Part shown: positions 35,676 to 44,325 of the stretch, piece by piece
How positions within the stretch are numbered: the first letter of the stretch is position 1
Layout of the letters: each line of letters starts with the position of its first letter
Source: Gordonia asplenii
GTDB lineage: Bacteria > Actinomycetota > Actinomycetes > Mycobacteriales > Mycobacteriaceae
NCBI RefSeq assembly: GCF_012933505.1
Contig: NZ_JABBNB010000018.1
Location: 1-64,000, forward strand
Direction of reading: 5' to 3'
Length of the DNA stretch: 64,000 nucleotides
Translations under genes and position numbers: made by a program
The notes under the pieces: model-generated
What the model was told of the DNA's origin: nothing
Databases searched by the model: none
What the model saw: the letters and a program-made list of their open reading frames with translations, nothing else

Positions 35676-35695
35676 CCAAGCAAGATTTTGGTTGG
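35676..35695. promoter_or_regulatory. Cluster operator site c
   Basis: The plus strand reads CCAAGCAAGATTTTGGTTGG, with matching CCAA and TTGG ends. It is 114 bp upstream of the ligase that leads the six-gene operon. Confidence 0.8.
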
Positions 35696-35732
35696 TGATT
35701 GTCGACGGCGATTGCCCGCGAAACGGGACGCA

Positions 35733-36524
35733 TCAACGATCGGTGAAGACCGGGACGCGTTTCTCGATGAAGGCTGCTGCGGCCTCCGCGGTGTCATTGC
35801 CCGCCTGACAATGGACGTGGCGCTGCGCTTCCCGATCGAGTTGGTCGGACAGACTCAGGTGCAGCGAGTCGTTGAGGTTGGCCTTGATTCCGCGCAGCGC
35901 GCGGGGCGCCGAGGCCGCGAGCCGCTCGGCGACGGACAGGACGGTCGCTTCCAGTTCGGCGGCGGGGACGGTCCCGTTGACCAAGCCGATCCGGAGCGCC
36001 TCGGCGGCGTCGAACCGCCCGGGCAACAGGTAGAGTTCCCGCGCTCGGGCCGGCCCGACGATGCGCGGCAGCGTCCATGAGCCACCGAAGTCGCCGGACA
36101 ACCCGGCGGTCAGGAAGGCCGTGTTGAACTTTGCGGAGTCCGCGCAGTAGCGCAGATCCGCCGCGCATGCCCAGGCGAGCCCCGCTCCCGCACAGGCTCC
36201 GTTGATCATCGCGATCGTCGGCTTCGGCATCTCGTGCAGGAGTTGGGTGGTGCGCATCCTCTTGCGCAACACACTGATCCGCGAGTTCGCGCCGGTGTCG
36301 CAAGCAGCGCGGTTGGCGATTCCGGCCAGGTCGCCGCCCGCGCAGAAGGCCTTGCCCGCACCGGTGACGACGACCACCCGAACGGCTTCGTCGTCGGCCA
36401 CCGCTTCCAGCACGCCGAGCATCGCGTCGAGCAGTTCGGGGTTGACGGCGTTGAGTCGGTCGGGTCTGTTGAGTGTGATGAGCCCGAGCGGGCCTCGTCG
36501 TTCGAGGAGGACGGTGTCTGACAT
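35733..36524 (-). CDS. Enoyl-CoA hydratase/isomerase family protein
   Basis: 263-residue crotonase. The CoA-binding and oxyanion segments are AGKAFCAGGDL (about 56-66) and INGACAGAGLAWACAADLR (about 108-126). At the position of the second catalytic Glu of classical hydratases the sequence reads LSGDFGGSW, so Asp or another residue takes over, as in many actinobacterial paralogues. It is the last gene of the MaoC - SDR - hydratase unit controlled by operator site d. It probably hydrates or isomerises a pathway enoyl-CoA. Confidence 0.92.
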   Translation of the reverse strand: MSDTVLLERRGPLGLITLNRPDRLNAVNPELLDAMLGVLEAVADDEAVRVVVVTGAGKAFCAGGDLAGIANRAACDTGANSRISVLRKRMRTTQLLHEMPKPTIAMINGACAGAGLAWACAADLRYCADSAKFNTAFLTAGLSGDFGGSWTLPRIVGPARARELYLLPGRFDAAEALRIGLVNGTVPAAELEATVLSVAERLAASAPRALRGIKANLNDSLHLSLSDQLDREAQRHVHCQAGNDTAEAAAAFIEKRVPVFTDR

Positions 36525-36577
36525 GAGTGCTCCCTTGTCGTCGGGTGAATGGGTCTCCTGGCGAATGGGTAATGCGG

Positions 36578-37336
36578 CTACCGGCGGCCGCCGTTGACGT
36601 AGATCGTTTGGCCGGTGACATGTCGGGCGTCGTCACTCGCGAGGAAGGTGACCACGGCGGCGATGTCGTCGGGCTGGGCGACGCGGCGCAATGGAGTCTC
36701 ACCGGCGACCTTCTGTTCGAGCTGTTCGGGCTCGGCTCCGACGCGGCGCGCCGACGCGGCTGTCATCGGCGTGGACACCCACCCCGGTGCGACCGCGTTC
36801 ACGTTGATTCCGTACGGGCCGAGTTCCATCGCCAGCGTCGCGGTGAGACCCTGGACGCCTGCCTTCGCCGCGGAATAGTTGACCTGGCCGCGATTCCCGC
36901 GGGCAGCGGTGCTACTCAGATTCACGATGCGGCCGTACTTCGCGGGCACCATGTGACGTTGTGCGGCGCGGCTCATCAAGAACGCGCTCTTGAGGTTGAC
37001 GTTCAGGGCGACGTCCCAGTCCTCGTCGGTCATCTTGTGAACGAGGTTGTCGCGGTTGATGCCGGCGTTGTTGACGACGATGTCGAGGCCGCCGAAGTCG
37101 GCCGCGATCTCGGCGATCGTGTCTTCGACATCGGAGGTGAGGGTGACGTCGCACGCGTACCCCCGAGCCGTTCCGCCCGCGTCGGAGATCTTCTGCGCCT
37201 CGGCGCGGGCGGCATCCTCGGCGAGATCGATGATCGCGACATGGGCTCCCTGCGCGGCGAGTCGTTCAGCGGTCGCCGCGCCGATCCCGCGGGCGCTTCC
37301 GGTGACCACGGCGACTCGATTGGTGAATCCCTGCAT
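36578..37336 (-). CDS. Short-chain dehydrogenase/reductase (FabG-like)
   Basis: 252-residue classical SDR: cofactor motif TGSARGIG (about 13-20), NNAG near 89, and the catalytic triad S-Y-K in LSSTAARGNRGQVNYSAAK. The D in AIIDLAED after the second strand suggests NAD preference. It most likely oxidises a 3-hydroxyacyl-CoA to the 3-oxoacyl-CoA that the thiolase at 46015 would cleave. It is the middle gene of the unit under operator site d. Confidence 0.93.
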   Translation of the reverse strand: MQGFTNRVAVVTGSARGIGAATAERLAAQGAHVAIIDLAEDAARAEAQKISDAGGTARGYACDVTLTSDVEDTIAEIAADFGGLDIVVNNAGINRDNLVHKMTDEDWDVALNVNLKSAFLMSRAAQRHMVPAKYGRIVNLSSTAARGNRGQVNYSAAKAGVQGLTATLAMELGPYGINVNAVAPGWVSTPMTAASARRVGAEPEQLEQKVAGETPLRRVAQPDDIAAVVTFLASDDARHVTGQTIYVNGGRR

Positions 37337-37417
37337 GTGTTTCTCATTTCTTGTGCGGTTGCGTGAGTTGGATGCGGCGCGGCGTCGCCGGGCTCAGCGA
37401 TAGAACCGGCCGACGGT

Positions 37418-37846
37418 TTAGGCGATGCAGGCAGGCTTGGCGACGCCGTCGCATTCGATGCGTACCAGCAAGGTGATCTGCGTGCAGTTCTCGCTCACCT
37501 CGGTCACCTCCTGGACTTCGGCGCCCGCCCGGATTCGGGAACCGACGACGACCGGGGCGACGAAGCGGACCTTGTTGAGTCCGTAGTTGACTCCCATCCG
37601 CACCCCATTGAGTGAATAGATCTCCCGGGTCATCGCGGGGATCATCGACAGGGTCAGATACCCGTGGGCGATGGTGGTTCCGAATGGGCCGTCGGCCGCG
37701 CGGACCGGATCGACGTGGATCCACTGTTCGTCGGCGGTGATCCGGCCGAACCCATCGACGCGTTCCTGGTCGATGGTGTGCCATTCGCTGTAGCCGAGGT
37801 GACCCTCATACGAGGCAAGCTCGTCGATGGTGGCGAATTCGCGCAT
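37418..37846 (-). CDS. MaoC-like hotdog-fold dehydratase
   Basis: 142-residue hotdog-domain protein with the (R)-hydratase signature: TADEQWIHVDP (D and H of the catalytic dyad, about 37-47) and AHGYLTLSM. It hydrates trans-2-enoyl-CoA to the (R)-3-hydroxy ester. It leads an operon with an SDR and a crotonase; operator site d lies 75 bp upstream. The 196-bp gap before it contains that site and otherwise nothing I recognise. Confidence 0.92.
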   Translation of the reverse strand: MREFATIDELASYEGHLGYSEWHTIDQERVDGFGRITADEQWIHVDPVRAADGPFGTTIAHGYLTLSMIPAMTREIYSLNGVRMGVNYGLNKVRFVAPVVVGSRIRAGAEVQEVTEVSENCTQITLLVRIECDGVAKPACIA

Positions 37847-37921
37847 GATGTGCTTCTTTCATCTCCGGGTCCCGCCCGGATGGCCGCCGTCGGCGAGCGC
37901 CGGATCGACCTTCGCAACATA

Positions 37922-37941
37922 CCAAGCAAATTTTCGGTTGG
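37922..37941. promoter_or_regulatory. Cluster operator site d
   Basis: The plus strand reads CCAAGCAAATTTTCGGTTGG, an 18 of 20 match to the consensus allowing W = A/T. It is 75 bp upstream of the MaoC start. Confidence 0.8.
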
Positions 37942-38042
37942 CAATGGCGGGCGGGAGGCGGTACTGATTTCGATAGTGTTGTGGTCCAACGAGTTACGCT
38001 GCGTACGTCGCGCCACGGCGGACCCGGCACGGCGTGTGAAAC

Positions 38043-39092
38043 TCAAAACTCGATCGTCAGCGAGTCCGAGTCAGGGTGTGCCTGGCAACCGAGAATGTAG
38101 CCGTCGGCGAGTTCCTCGGCGTCGAGTGCCGCACTGGTGTCCATCGTCACCGACCCGGCGCGGACCCTGCAGAAGCATGATCCGCATTCGCCTTCGTTAC
38201 ACGAATAGGGGACGTCGATGCCGTTGGCGAGCATGATGTCGACGAGACTGCGATGCTGCGGCCAGCGCAGCTGATGAGTCTGACCGTCGAGGTGGACGGT
38301 CACCTGAGCTCCGGATTCGTCGCCCTCGTCGTCGACTGTCGCGGCCGACGTGAACGGATCACCCGTGAGGGAGTTGAAGGCTTCGACGTGTATTCGGTTG
38401 CGGGGCACCGACAAAGCTGTCAGCGCTGCACGAACGGCGGCCATAAAGGGCGCCGGGCCGCAGACGAATGACCTACGGTCGACGTACGGCGCGAGCAGGC
38501 CGGTGAGCTGAGTGGCGCTCGGGCGGCCTTGGACCGACTCGAGCCAGTGAACCGCAGTCAGCCGCGCGCTGTGTTCGGCTTGGAGTTCGCGGAGCTCGCG
38601 CTGGAAGATGATCGACTCGCCGTCTCTGTTGGCATAGAGCAACGTGACGTGGGCGGTGCCGCGGGCGAGCACCGATTTGAGGATGGACATCACCGGTGTG
38701 ATGCCGCTGCCGCCCGCGATGAGCAGCACATCCTCGTCGAGGTCGGTCGGCGTGAAGGCACCGGCGGGTACCAGCGCCTCGATCCGATCCCCGATGCGGA
38801 CGTGATCGCAGATCCAGTTCGACGCGTACCCGCCGTTCGTGCGTTTGACCGTGATCTTCGGTTGACTGTCGGTGATCGGCGAGCTGGCCAGTGAGTAGCA
38901 GCGGGCGACCGATCCGGTCTGGTCACTGGGGACGCGCAGCGTCAGGAACTGGCCCGGCGCATAGGAGAACCTGTGACGATCGGCCGCGGGGACATCGAAT
39001 TCCACCGAGCAGGCGTCCGCGGTTTCCGCGATCACGTTGCTGACGTCGAGAAGAACACCCCGCGACGCGGTCGGTGGGTCTGCTGGCGACAT
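38043..39092 (-). CDS. KshB-like ferredoxin reductase with C-terminal 2Fe-2S domain
   Basis: 349 residues in the order FAD domain (about 10-115, R64-C-Y-S), NAD domain (about 120-235, IAGGSGITPVMS) and plant-type ferredoxin domain (about 262-349) with C298-x4-C303-x2-C306-x29-C336. It passes electrons from NAD(P)H to an oxygenase. The KshA-like Rieske protein at 26298 is the natural partner although 11 kb away; both units have the same operator motif. The ATG at 39092 follows CAGGGG; the longer in-frame start at 39164 would run into the upstream esterase gene. Confidence 0.92.
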   Translation of the reverse strand: MSPADPPTASRGVLLDVSNVIAETADACSVEFDVPAADRHRFSYAPGQFLTLRVPSDQTGSVARCYSLASSPITDSQPKITVKRTNGGYASNWICDHVRIGDRIEALVPAGAFTPTDLDEDVLLIAGGSGITPVMSILKSVLARGTAHVTLLYANRDGESIIFQRELRELQAEHSARLTAVHWLESVQGRPSATQLTGLLAPYVDRRSFVCGPAPFMAAVRAALTALSVPRNRIHVEAFNSLTGDPFTSAATVDDEGDESGAQVTVHLDGQTHQLRWPQHRSLVDIMLANGIDVPYSCNEGECGSCFCRVRAGSVTMDTSAALDAEELADGYILGCQAHPDSDSLTIEF

Positions 39093-39170
39093 GGAAGCCC
39101 CTGTTCTGACGGTAGGGAGTTGGGGGGCGTGCGCCTGGCCGGATATCGGCGCGGCCAGGCGCACGCATGA

Positions 39171-40250
39171 TCACGGAAATATGCGCTTGAGCCAGGAGAT
39201 CGCCACCCGATACCAGTCCTGGGTATTGCGCTGCATGTTCAGGCAGTGGCCCGAGTCTTTCAGCACATAGGTCTCCAGAACTGCGTTCGGGTAGGCGGAC
39301 TTCTCTTGCCGAAGCAACGACTGACTGTTCCGGCAATCCGATCCGAGCGGACCGCAGAAGATATTGTCGAATTGCCCGGACACGTCGAGAACCGGACCGG
39401 AAATGCGGTTTGATGTTCCGTTGAACAGGATGAGCGGGAACTGTGCGAGTTCACCGGCGGTGGTGGTGTCTTCAGCATATTTCGCGTCAGCCACCGGCAC
39501 GCCTGGATCAGTGTCTGGAGCGTTGTAGAACAGTGCGCTTCCGCGAGTTCCGGGGATCGAGGTGAAATACGCCTCGTCGCGGTTGGCGAAGCGCGGATCG
39601 AGCTTCGCCGGATACACCACCGAACGGAATTCGGGTAGCCCGCTCGGATTGAGCTTGTGCTGAATACCTGTGGCGATGAGGCCGTCGGTGTCGTGATAGG
39701 TCGCGGTTTCGAGCATCGCGGTAATGGTGCCGAGCGAATGTCCGACGAGAACGACTCTGTGTGCCGCTCCGGTGAGACCGGCGATAGCGCCGGTACGCAG
39801 TGCCCGCACGAGTTGGTGAACGACGTAGGCGTTGACGGTGACGTCGACGCGTACGCCGGGCGGATGAGAACTCCGGCCGGTGCCGATCCGGTCGATGTTA
39901 AACGTCCGATAACCATGTTCGTTCATGGTCCGCACATAGGAGTAGGTGTCCGGCCGGTACGGCAGATCCCAGTAGGCGTGGTTGTAGGTTCCGCCGGCCA
40001 GCAGCAGTTGGACCGGCCTGTCCATGCCGCCACCCGCCGGTGAGCACAGTTCTCCGTACACCTGGTAGTCGGCCGGGGTCCCCGGAGCCAGTGCCACCCG
40101 GGTCGTGCTCGGCACGCAACCGCCTGCGCGAGACGCACCTGCGGCGCCCACACCGAGTATCGCCGACAGCACCAGAAGTGCGGCTGCGACCATCGCGGTG
40201 AAGGCCGCTCCATTCTGTCTCGTCCTGACCGGGATGTTACTTGTCTTCAA
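39171..40250 (-). CDS. Secreted alpha/beta hydrolase
   Basis: 359 residues: a signal peptide or anchor (FTAMVAAALLVLSAILGVGAAGA, about 17-39 of this start) followed by a mature alpha/beta hydrolase. The nucleophile is Ser in VGHSLGT, the acid probably D in SGQFDNIFCG and the base H in DSGHCLNM. I chose the TTG at 40250 because GAGAGG lies just upstream; an in-frame TTG at 40274 has none. It is placed between the acyl-CoA dehydrogenase and the KshB-like gene in the Baeyer-Villiger operon. It could hydrolyse esters made by that enzyme, though it appears to be exported. Confidence 0.88.
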   Translation of the reverse strand: MKTSNIPVRTRQNGAAFTAMVAAALLVLSAILGVGAAGASRAGGCVPSTTRVALAPGTPADYQVYGELCSPAGGGMDRPVQLLLAGGTYNHAYWDLPYRPDTYSYVRTMNEHGYRTFNIDRIGTGRSSHPPGVRVDVTVNAYVVHQLVRALRTGAIAGLTGAAHRVVLVGHSLGTITAMLETATYHDTDGLIATGIQHKLNPSGLPEFRSVVYPAKLDPRFANRDEAYFTSIPGTRGSALFYNAPDTDPGVPVADAKYAEDTTTAGELAQFPLILFNGTSNRISGPVLDVSGQFDNIFCGPLGSDCRNSQSLLRQEKSAYPNAVLETYVLKDSGHCLNMQRNTQDWYRVAISWLKRIFP

Positions 40251-40299
40251 TGCGTTCCTCTCTCTATTATTCAAACGACGGGTGGGTCGAACAAATTAA

Positions 40300-41466
40300 T
40301 CAGTAAGAGCGCGGCAACCCCAGAACGTGTTCGGAAACATAGTTGAGTATCATTTCTTGGCTGATCGGCGCCAATCGAAGCAGGCGAGATTCTCGGAAAT
40401 ATCGCTCGACATGATATTCCTGGGCATATCCCATCCCGCCATGTGTTTGTATCGCGCGATCGGCGGCGAAGAATCCTGCCTCGGCACACAGCCATTTGGC
40501 CATATTCGCCTCTTTGCCGCACGACAGTCCGTTGTCGTATCGCCACGCGGCGTTACGAGCCATCAACTCGGCGGCATCGAGTCGAGTGGCGGCTTCGGCG
40601 AGGGGGAAGGCGATGCCCTGGTTTTGAGCGATGGGCCGGCCGAACACAACGCGGTCCTTGCCGTATCGCACGGCCCGGCGCAGGGCTGCGCGCCCGATGC
40701 CGAGCGCCTCGTGTGCGAGCAGGATCCGCTCGGGATTCAAGCCGTCGAGCAGATACCGGAATCCGCTGCCCTCCTGCCCGACCAATGCTGAACTCGGCAC
40801 TCGCAGTTCGTCGATCAGCACTTCGTAGGATTGGACCGCGTTGCGACCGAGCTTGGGGATCGGGCGCAGATGGACGTGTGTCGACTCGATGTCGATCAGA
40901 AACAGCGACATTCCCTCGGTTCGCTTGGCGACCTCGTCTCGCGGTGTGGTGCGGGCGATCAGGACCATCTTCTGCGATTGCCCCGCTTTGGTGATCCACA
41001 CCTTGCGCCCGGTGATCACGAAATCGTCGCCGTCGCGGCGAGCGAATGTCGATACTCGGGTCGTATCGGTCCCGGCGTCGGGCTCGGTCACGCCGAAGCA
41101 CACGTGCAACGATCCGTCGACGGCCCGGGGCAGGACCTCCTTGCGCAGTTCCTCGCTGCCGTGCTTGACGATCGTGTTCAGTCCGAAGATCGTCAGATGC
41201 ATGGTGCTGCAGCCGTTCATGCCTGCTCCCGAAGCGGCAACCTCTTCCAGCAGCAGCGCGGCTTCGAGGATTCCCAACCCGCCACCGCCGTACTCTTCGG
41301 GAATCGCGATCCCCAGCCAGCCTGCGTCGGCGAACGCATTGTAGAACTCGGTGGGAAACTCCTTGTTCGTGTCGCGTGCCGACCAGTAGTCGTCCGGAAA
41401 GTTCCCCGCCAATTGGCGCACGGCGGACCGGATATCTTCTTGGTTGTCTGTCAGAGTGAAGTCCAT
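40300..41466 (-). CDS. Acyl-CoA dehydrogenase
   Basis: 388-residue FAD-dependent acyl-CoA dehydrogenase with the standard motifs: FGVTEPDAGTDTT (about 124-136), GRKVWITKAG, QTHGGMGYAQEYHVERYFRE and a catalytic-base Glu in APISQEMILNY. It introduces a 2,3-double bond into an acyl-CoA. It is the second gene of the operon led by the Baeyer-Villiger-type monooxygenase. It differs in type from the ACAD10/11-like protein at 32787, so the pathway has both a conventional and an atypical dehydrogenase. Confidence 0.93.
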   Translation of the reverse strand: MDFTLTDNQEDIRSAVRQLAGNFPDDYWSARDTNKEFPTEFYNAFADAGWLGIAIPEEYGGGGLGILEAALLLEEVAASGAGMNGCSTMHLTIFGLNTIVKHGSEELRKEVLPRAVDGSLHVCFGVTEPDAGTDTTRVSTFARRDGDDFVITGRKVWITKAGQSQKMVLIARTTPRDEVAKRTEGMSLFLIDIESTHVHLRPIPKLGRNAVQSYEVLIDELRVPSSALVGQEGSGFRYLLDGLNPERILLAHEALGIGRAALRRAVRYGKDRVVFGRPIAQNQGIAFPLAEAATRLDAAELMARNAAWRYDNGLSCGKEANMAKWLCAEAGFFAADRAIQTHGGMGYAQEYHVERYFRESRLLRLAPISQEMILNYVSEHVLGLPRSY

Positions 41467-41529
41467 ATCAATTCTTTCCTGGATACCTGCATGCCGTGGT
41501 CGAGCACTCTCGTGGTTGGCGGCAGACCG

Positions 41530-43191
41530 CTATTTTCGCGCCAGTTCCCATGACTCTGGACTATCGGACAATTGTGTGAGGTATTCGGCGTAATCATTCT
41601 CCGCTACCGCGCGGCATCGTTTCCGGTAATTTCCGACGCCGCCGAAGAAGAATAAGACACCCTGCGGCTTTCCCGGGATATTCGCGCCCAAGAACCACGA
41701 GTGACGCCCCCGCGTCATGAGTGATCGGTTTACGTAATCCTGGAGCACTTGCCACCAATCGTTCACCGATGCTTGCGTGGGTTCCAGTGCCGCGATCCCC
41801 GATTGCCTCGCGTAGTCGACGGTGTCCGCGATCCAGCCGACGGTGGTCTCGATGACGACCGGGATATTCCCGAACGGACTCTGCGGACCGCTGATCATGA
41901 ACATGTTGGGGAATCCGTCGATGGTGATGCCCAGGTGCGTTCGTGGACCGTCCGACCAGTGTTCACGCAGCGTCCGCCCGCCGCGCCCGCGGATGTCGAT
42001 CTGATCGAAGGCGCCCGTCGCGGCGTCGAAGCCGGTTGCGAAGACGATGACGTCGGCGGGGTATTCACTGCTTCCGACCCGAACTCCGTCCCGGGTGATC
42101 GCGGAGATCGGTTCGGAGCTGACATCGACGAGTTCGACATTCGGGCGATTGAAGGTCTCGTAGTAGAAGTGTCCGAGGGGAGGGCGTTTGGACCCGATGG
42201 GATAGGCGGTGGGGCAGAGCAGCTCGGCGGTGTCGGGATCGGTGACGATGGTTCGAATCTTGTGTCGGACGAATTCAGAGACTCGCGCATTGACGTTCTC
42301 GTCGATTGTCGTGTCGTTGAATGTTTCGTAGAGGAATCTGAATCCGCCGACCTCCCAACCCCGCTCCAGGATGTCGTCGAATTCGCTGTCGGTCACGTCG
42401 TTTCCCGATACCCGTGGTCGATCGAAGGCATAACCGAGCGGGTGGGTCCGCGCGGTCTGCCAGATGTCGTCGTAGTGGGCCCGAATTCCTTGGCGCTCCA
42501 GATCTGCCAACGAGTGGTTTCGCGCGGGCAACACATAATTCGGGGTGCGTTGGAAGACGGTCAGCTTCTCTGCGGCCTGCGCGATGAGAGGGATGGCCTG
42601 AATTCCGGAGGCACCGGTACCGATGACAGCGACCCGCTTGCCCGCGAAGTCGACCTCGTGGTCGCGGGGCCACCGACCGGTGACGTGCCACTGCCCGGCG
42701 AAATCCTCGATCCCGTCAAACTCTGGCGTGAACGGCTGCGACAGCAATCCCACCGCGAGTACGAGATAGGTGCATTCGATTCGCCGTCCGGTGTCGGTGG
42801 TCAGAGTCCACGACACCTGAGCCTCATCGAACCGCGCCGCGACGATACGGGTATTGAAGTCGATGTGGCGACGGACGTCGAAGAGGTCGGCGACATGGCC
42901 GAGATACCGATACACCTCCCGCTGAGTGGGAAACTTCTCGGTCCAGTCCCAGGTGTTCTGCAGCTCCTCGGAGAACGAGTAAGCGTAGGTCCAACTCTCA
43001 CTATCAGTGCGCGCCCCGGGATAACTATTCCAATACCAGGTGCCGCCGACGTCGGCCGCAGCCTCGATGACCTTGACCGTCAACCCTCGTTGAATGAGTT
43101 CGTACGCCATCCGCAGACCACCGAATCCGGCGCCGACGACGACTGCGTCGACCGACGTCGACGAGAGCGACTTAGCTGTTTCTTGTGACAT
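41530..43191 (-). CDS. Class I Baeyer-Villiger-type flavin monooxygenase
   Basis: 553 residues. Two Rossmann motifs (VVVGAGFGG at 17-25 for FAD; VAVIGTGASG at 187-196 for NADPH), GGTWYWNSYPGARTDSES (49-66) and ATGFD near 400 place it among BVMOs, which insert oxygen next to a ketone to give an ester or lactone. In the fingerprint FxGxxxHxxxW(P/D), F164, G166, W174 and P175 are present, but the His position is V170, with His at 169. The ATG at 43191 follows GAAGGCGAA; the longer start at 43344 would overlap operator site e. It leads an operon with an acyl-CoA dehydrogenase, an esterase and a KshB-like reductase. Confidence 0.9.
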   Translation of the reverse strand: MSQETAKSLSSTSVDAVVVGAGFGGLRMAYELIQRGLTVKVIEAAADVGGTWYWNSYPGARTDSESWTYAYSFSEELQNTWDWTEKFPTQREVYRYLGHVADLFDVRRHIDFNTRIVAARFDEAQVSWTLTTDTGRRIECTYLVLAVGLLSQPFTPEFDGIEDFAGQWHVTGRWPRDHEVDFAGKRVAVIGTGASGIQAIPLIAQAAEKLTVFQRTPNYVLPARNHSLADLERQGIRAHYDDIWQTARTHPLGYAFDRPRVSGNDVTDSEFDDILERGWEVGGFRFLYETFNDTTIDENVNARVSEFVRHKIRTIVTDPDTAELLCPTAYPIGSKRPPLGHFYYETFNRPNVELVDVSSEPISAITRDGVRVGSSEYPADVIVFATGFDAATGAFDQIDIRGRGGRTLREHWSDGPRTHLGITIDGFPNMFMISGPQSPFGNIPVVIETTVGWIADTVDYARQSGIAALEPTQASVNDWWQVLQDYVNRSLMTRGRHSWFLGANIPGKPQGVLFFFGGVGNYRKRCRAVAENDYAEYLTQLSDSPESWELARK

Positions 43192-43336
43192 AGATACTTC
43201 GCCTTCATGTGACCGGCATGCCACGCAAACACGTTGCGTGTGGTGATATTTCGATTCGCCACCCGCGGGTGCCGAGCTGGCGGCGCTCCGACGATGATGC
43301 TCCCGCAGTGTGTCAAGTATCACCCAGTGGTCCGCA

Positions 43337-43356
43337 AAAAGCAAATTTTTGCTTGG
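43337..43356. promoter_or_regulatory. Cluster operator site e
   Basis: The minus strand reads CCAAGCAAAAATTTGCTTTT. Here AAGCAAA and TTTGCTT form a near-perfect palindrome around two bases. It lies 146 bp upstream of the monooxygenase start. The 400-bp gap from 43192 to 43591 holds this site and the repeat at 43460. Confidence 0.78.
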
Positions 43357-43459
43357 TTATGCTCTGCACGTGACCCGTAATCATGTTGCGCTTCAGCCTA
43401 TTTCGGTCCGCCGACGACGATGTTGACCGTTACGTCAACGAGGGCACCCGCCATCCACT

Positions 43460-43568
43460 CCGCTGGTTGAGCCGGGCTGGAGCGTTAGCGCAGGCCCGTG
43501 TCGAAACCACGTAAGCCGACGATTTCAGCGCACCAAAAACATAGGGACAGTTGGCAACTCGTCTCGCC
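43460..43568. repeat. Dispersed repeat, spacer type B (single-ended)
   Basis: CCGCTGGTTGAGCC through GTGTCGAAACCACG is followed by a tail (CCGACGAT, CAGCGCACCAAA, ACTCGTCTC) that matches 60589-60699 over about 110 bp. The inverted right half seen at 60698-60746 is missing here; the TetR gene end (43592) begins instead. Confidence 0.7.
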
Positions 43569-43591
43569 GTCGTTCTCCAACAGCGAAGGAG

Positions 43592-44230
43592 CTACGGCGA
43601 AGCGACCAGACCGGCTAGCAGCACCGTCGCCTGGACGTCGGCGATCTCGTCGATCTTCACCCGCCCGGTCGGCCGGTACCACTGGCTGACTCCCCACATC
43701 GCTCCGCGATACGTGCGGTACACGACTTTCAGATTGACGTCGGCGCGGAATTCTCCACTCTCCACGCCTTCTTCGAAGAGGCCGAGCCACAGTCGTTCGG
43801 TGCGTTGAATCCCCCGGGAGACATAGGGGAACACCGACACCAGATAATCCCAGTCCTTCTGCAGGATGGCGACTTCGGCACGGTACTGCGCGGCGTTCAG
43901 GACGGTCTCGCGAACGAGTTGATAGAGCTTGTCGCGAGCACTCAGATCGGCATTGATGATGCGCTCGTTCATGGGAACGAGTCCGTCGAAATAGGGTGTC
44001 AGGAGCTCATCGAGCATCGCCTCCCTTCCGGGGAAGTGATGATAGAGACTGCCGTTGTGAATATTCGCCCGCTCAGCGATGTCACGGATCCGGGTGCGTG
44101 AGTATCCGAGGTCGGCGAACGTCTCCGCCGCTATCGCGAGGAGTTCCTGCCTGCGGGTCGATCCCTTGTCGCCTGACGCGGTGGACCTGGCGGACGCCTT
44201 CGTGGCGCGTTCGCGTTGCTGGGGTGGCAT
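43592..44230 (-). CDS. TetR-family regulator, candidate master of the catabolic cluster
   Basis: 212 residues: a basic N-terminal tail, a TetR HTH (about 26-72, GYSRTRIRDIAERANIHNGSLYHHF) and a C-terminal domain of the acyl-CoA-responsive type (KstR2-like). A GGAG ribosome-binding site precedes the ATG. Operator site f, one of eight related palindromes, lies 30 bp upstream of its start, which indicates autoregulation. Because all other copies precede catabolic units of this cluster, this protein is the best candidate to bind them. The inducer would then be a CoA thioester of the pathway; that is an inference. Confidence 0.92.
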   Translation of the reverse strand: MPPQQRERATKASARSTASGDKGSTRRQELLAIAAETFADLGYSRTRIRDIAERANIHNGSLYHHFPGREAMLDELLTPYFDGLVPMNERIINADLSARDKLYQLVRETVLNAAQYRAEVAILQKDWDYLVSVFPYVSRGIQRTERLWLGLFEEGVESGEFRADVNLKVVYRTYRGAMWGVSQWYRPTGRVKIDEIADVQATVLLAGLVASP

Positions 44231-44259
44231 GATGATCTCCGATCCTCGACGTGCGTCAG

Positions 44260-44279
44260 CCTACCAAATATTTGATTGG
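44260..44279. promoter_or_regulatory. Cluster operator site f
   Basis: The minus strand reads CCAATCAAATATTTGGTAGG, with CCAAATATTTG at its centre. It is 30 bp upstream of the TetR start codon, overlapping the expected promoter. Confidence 0.78.
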
Positions 44280-44325
44280 GGCCGCAGCGCCTCGCCGCTG
44301 CCCAACTCTCCCGTTGCGGGTACTG

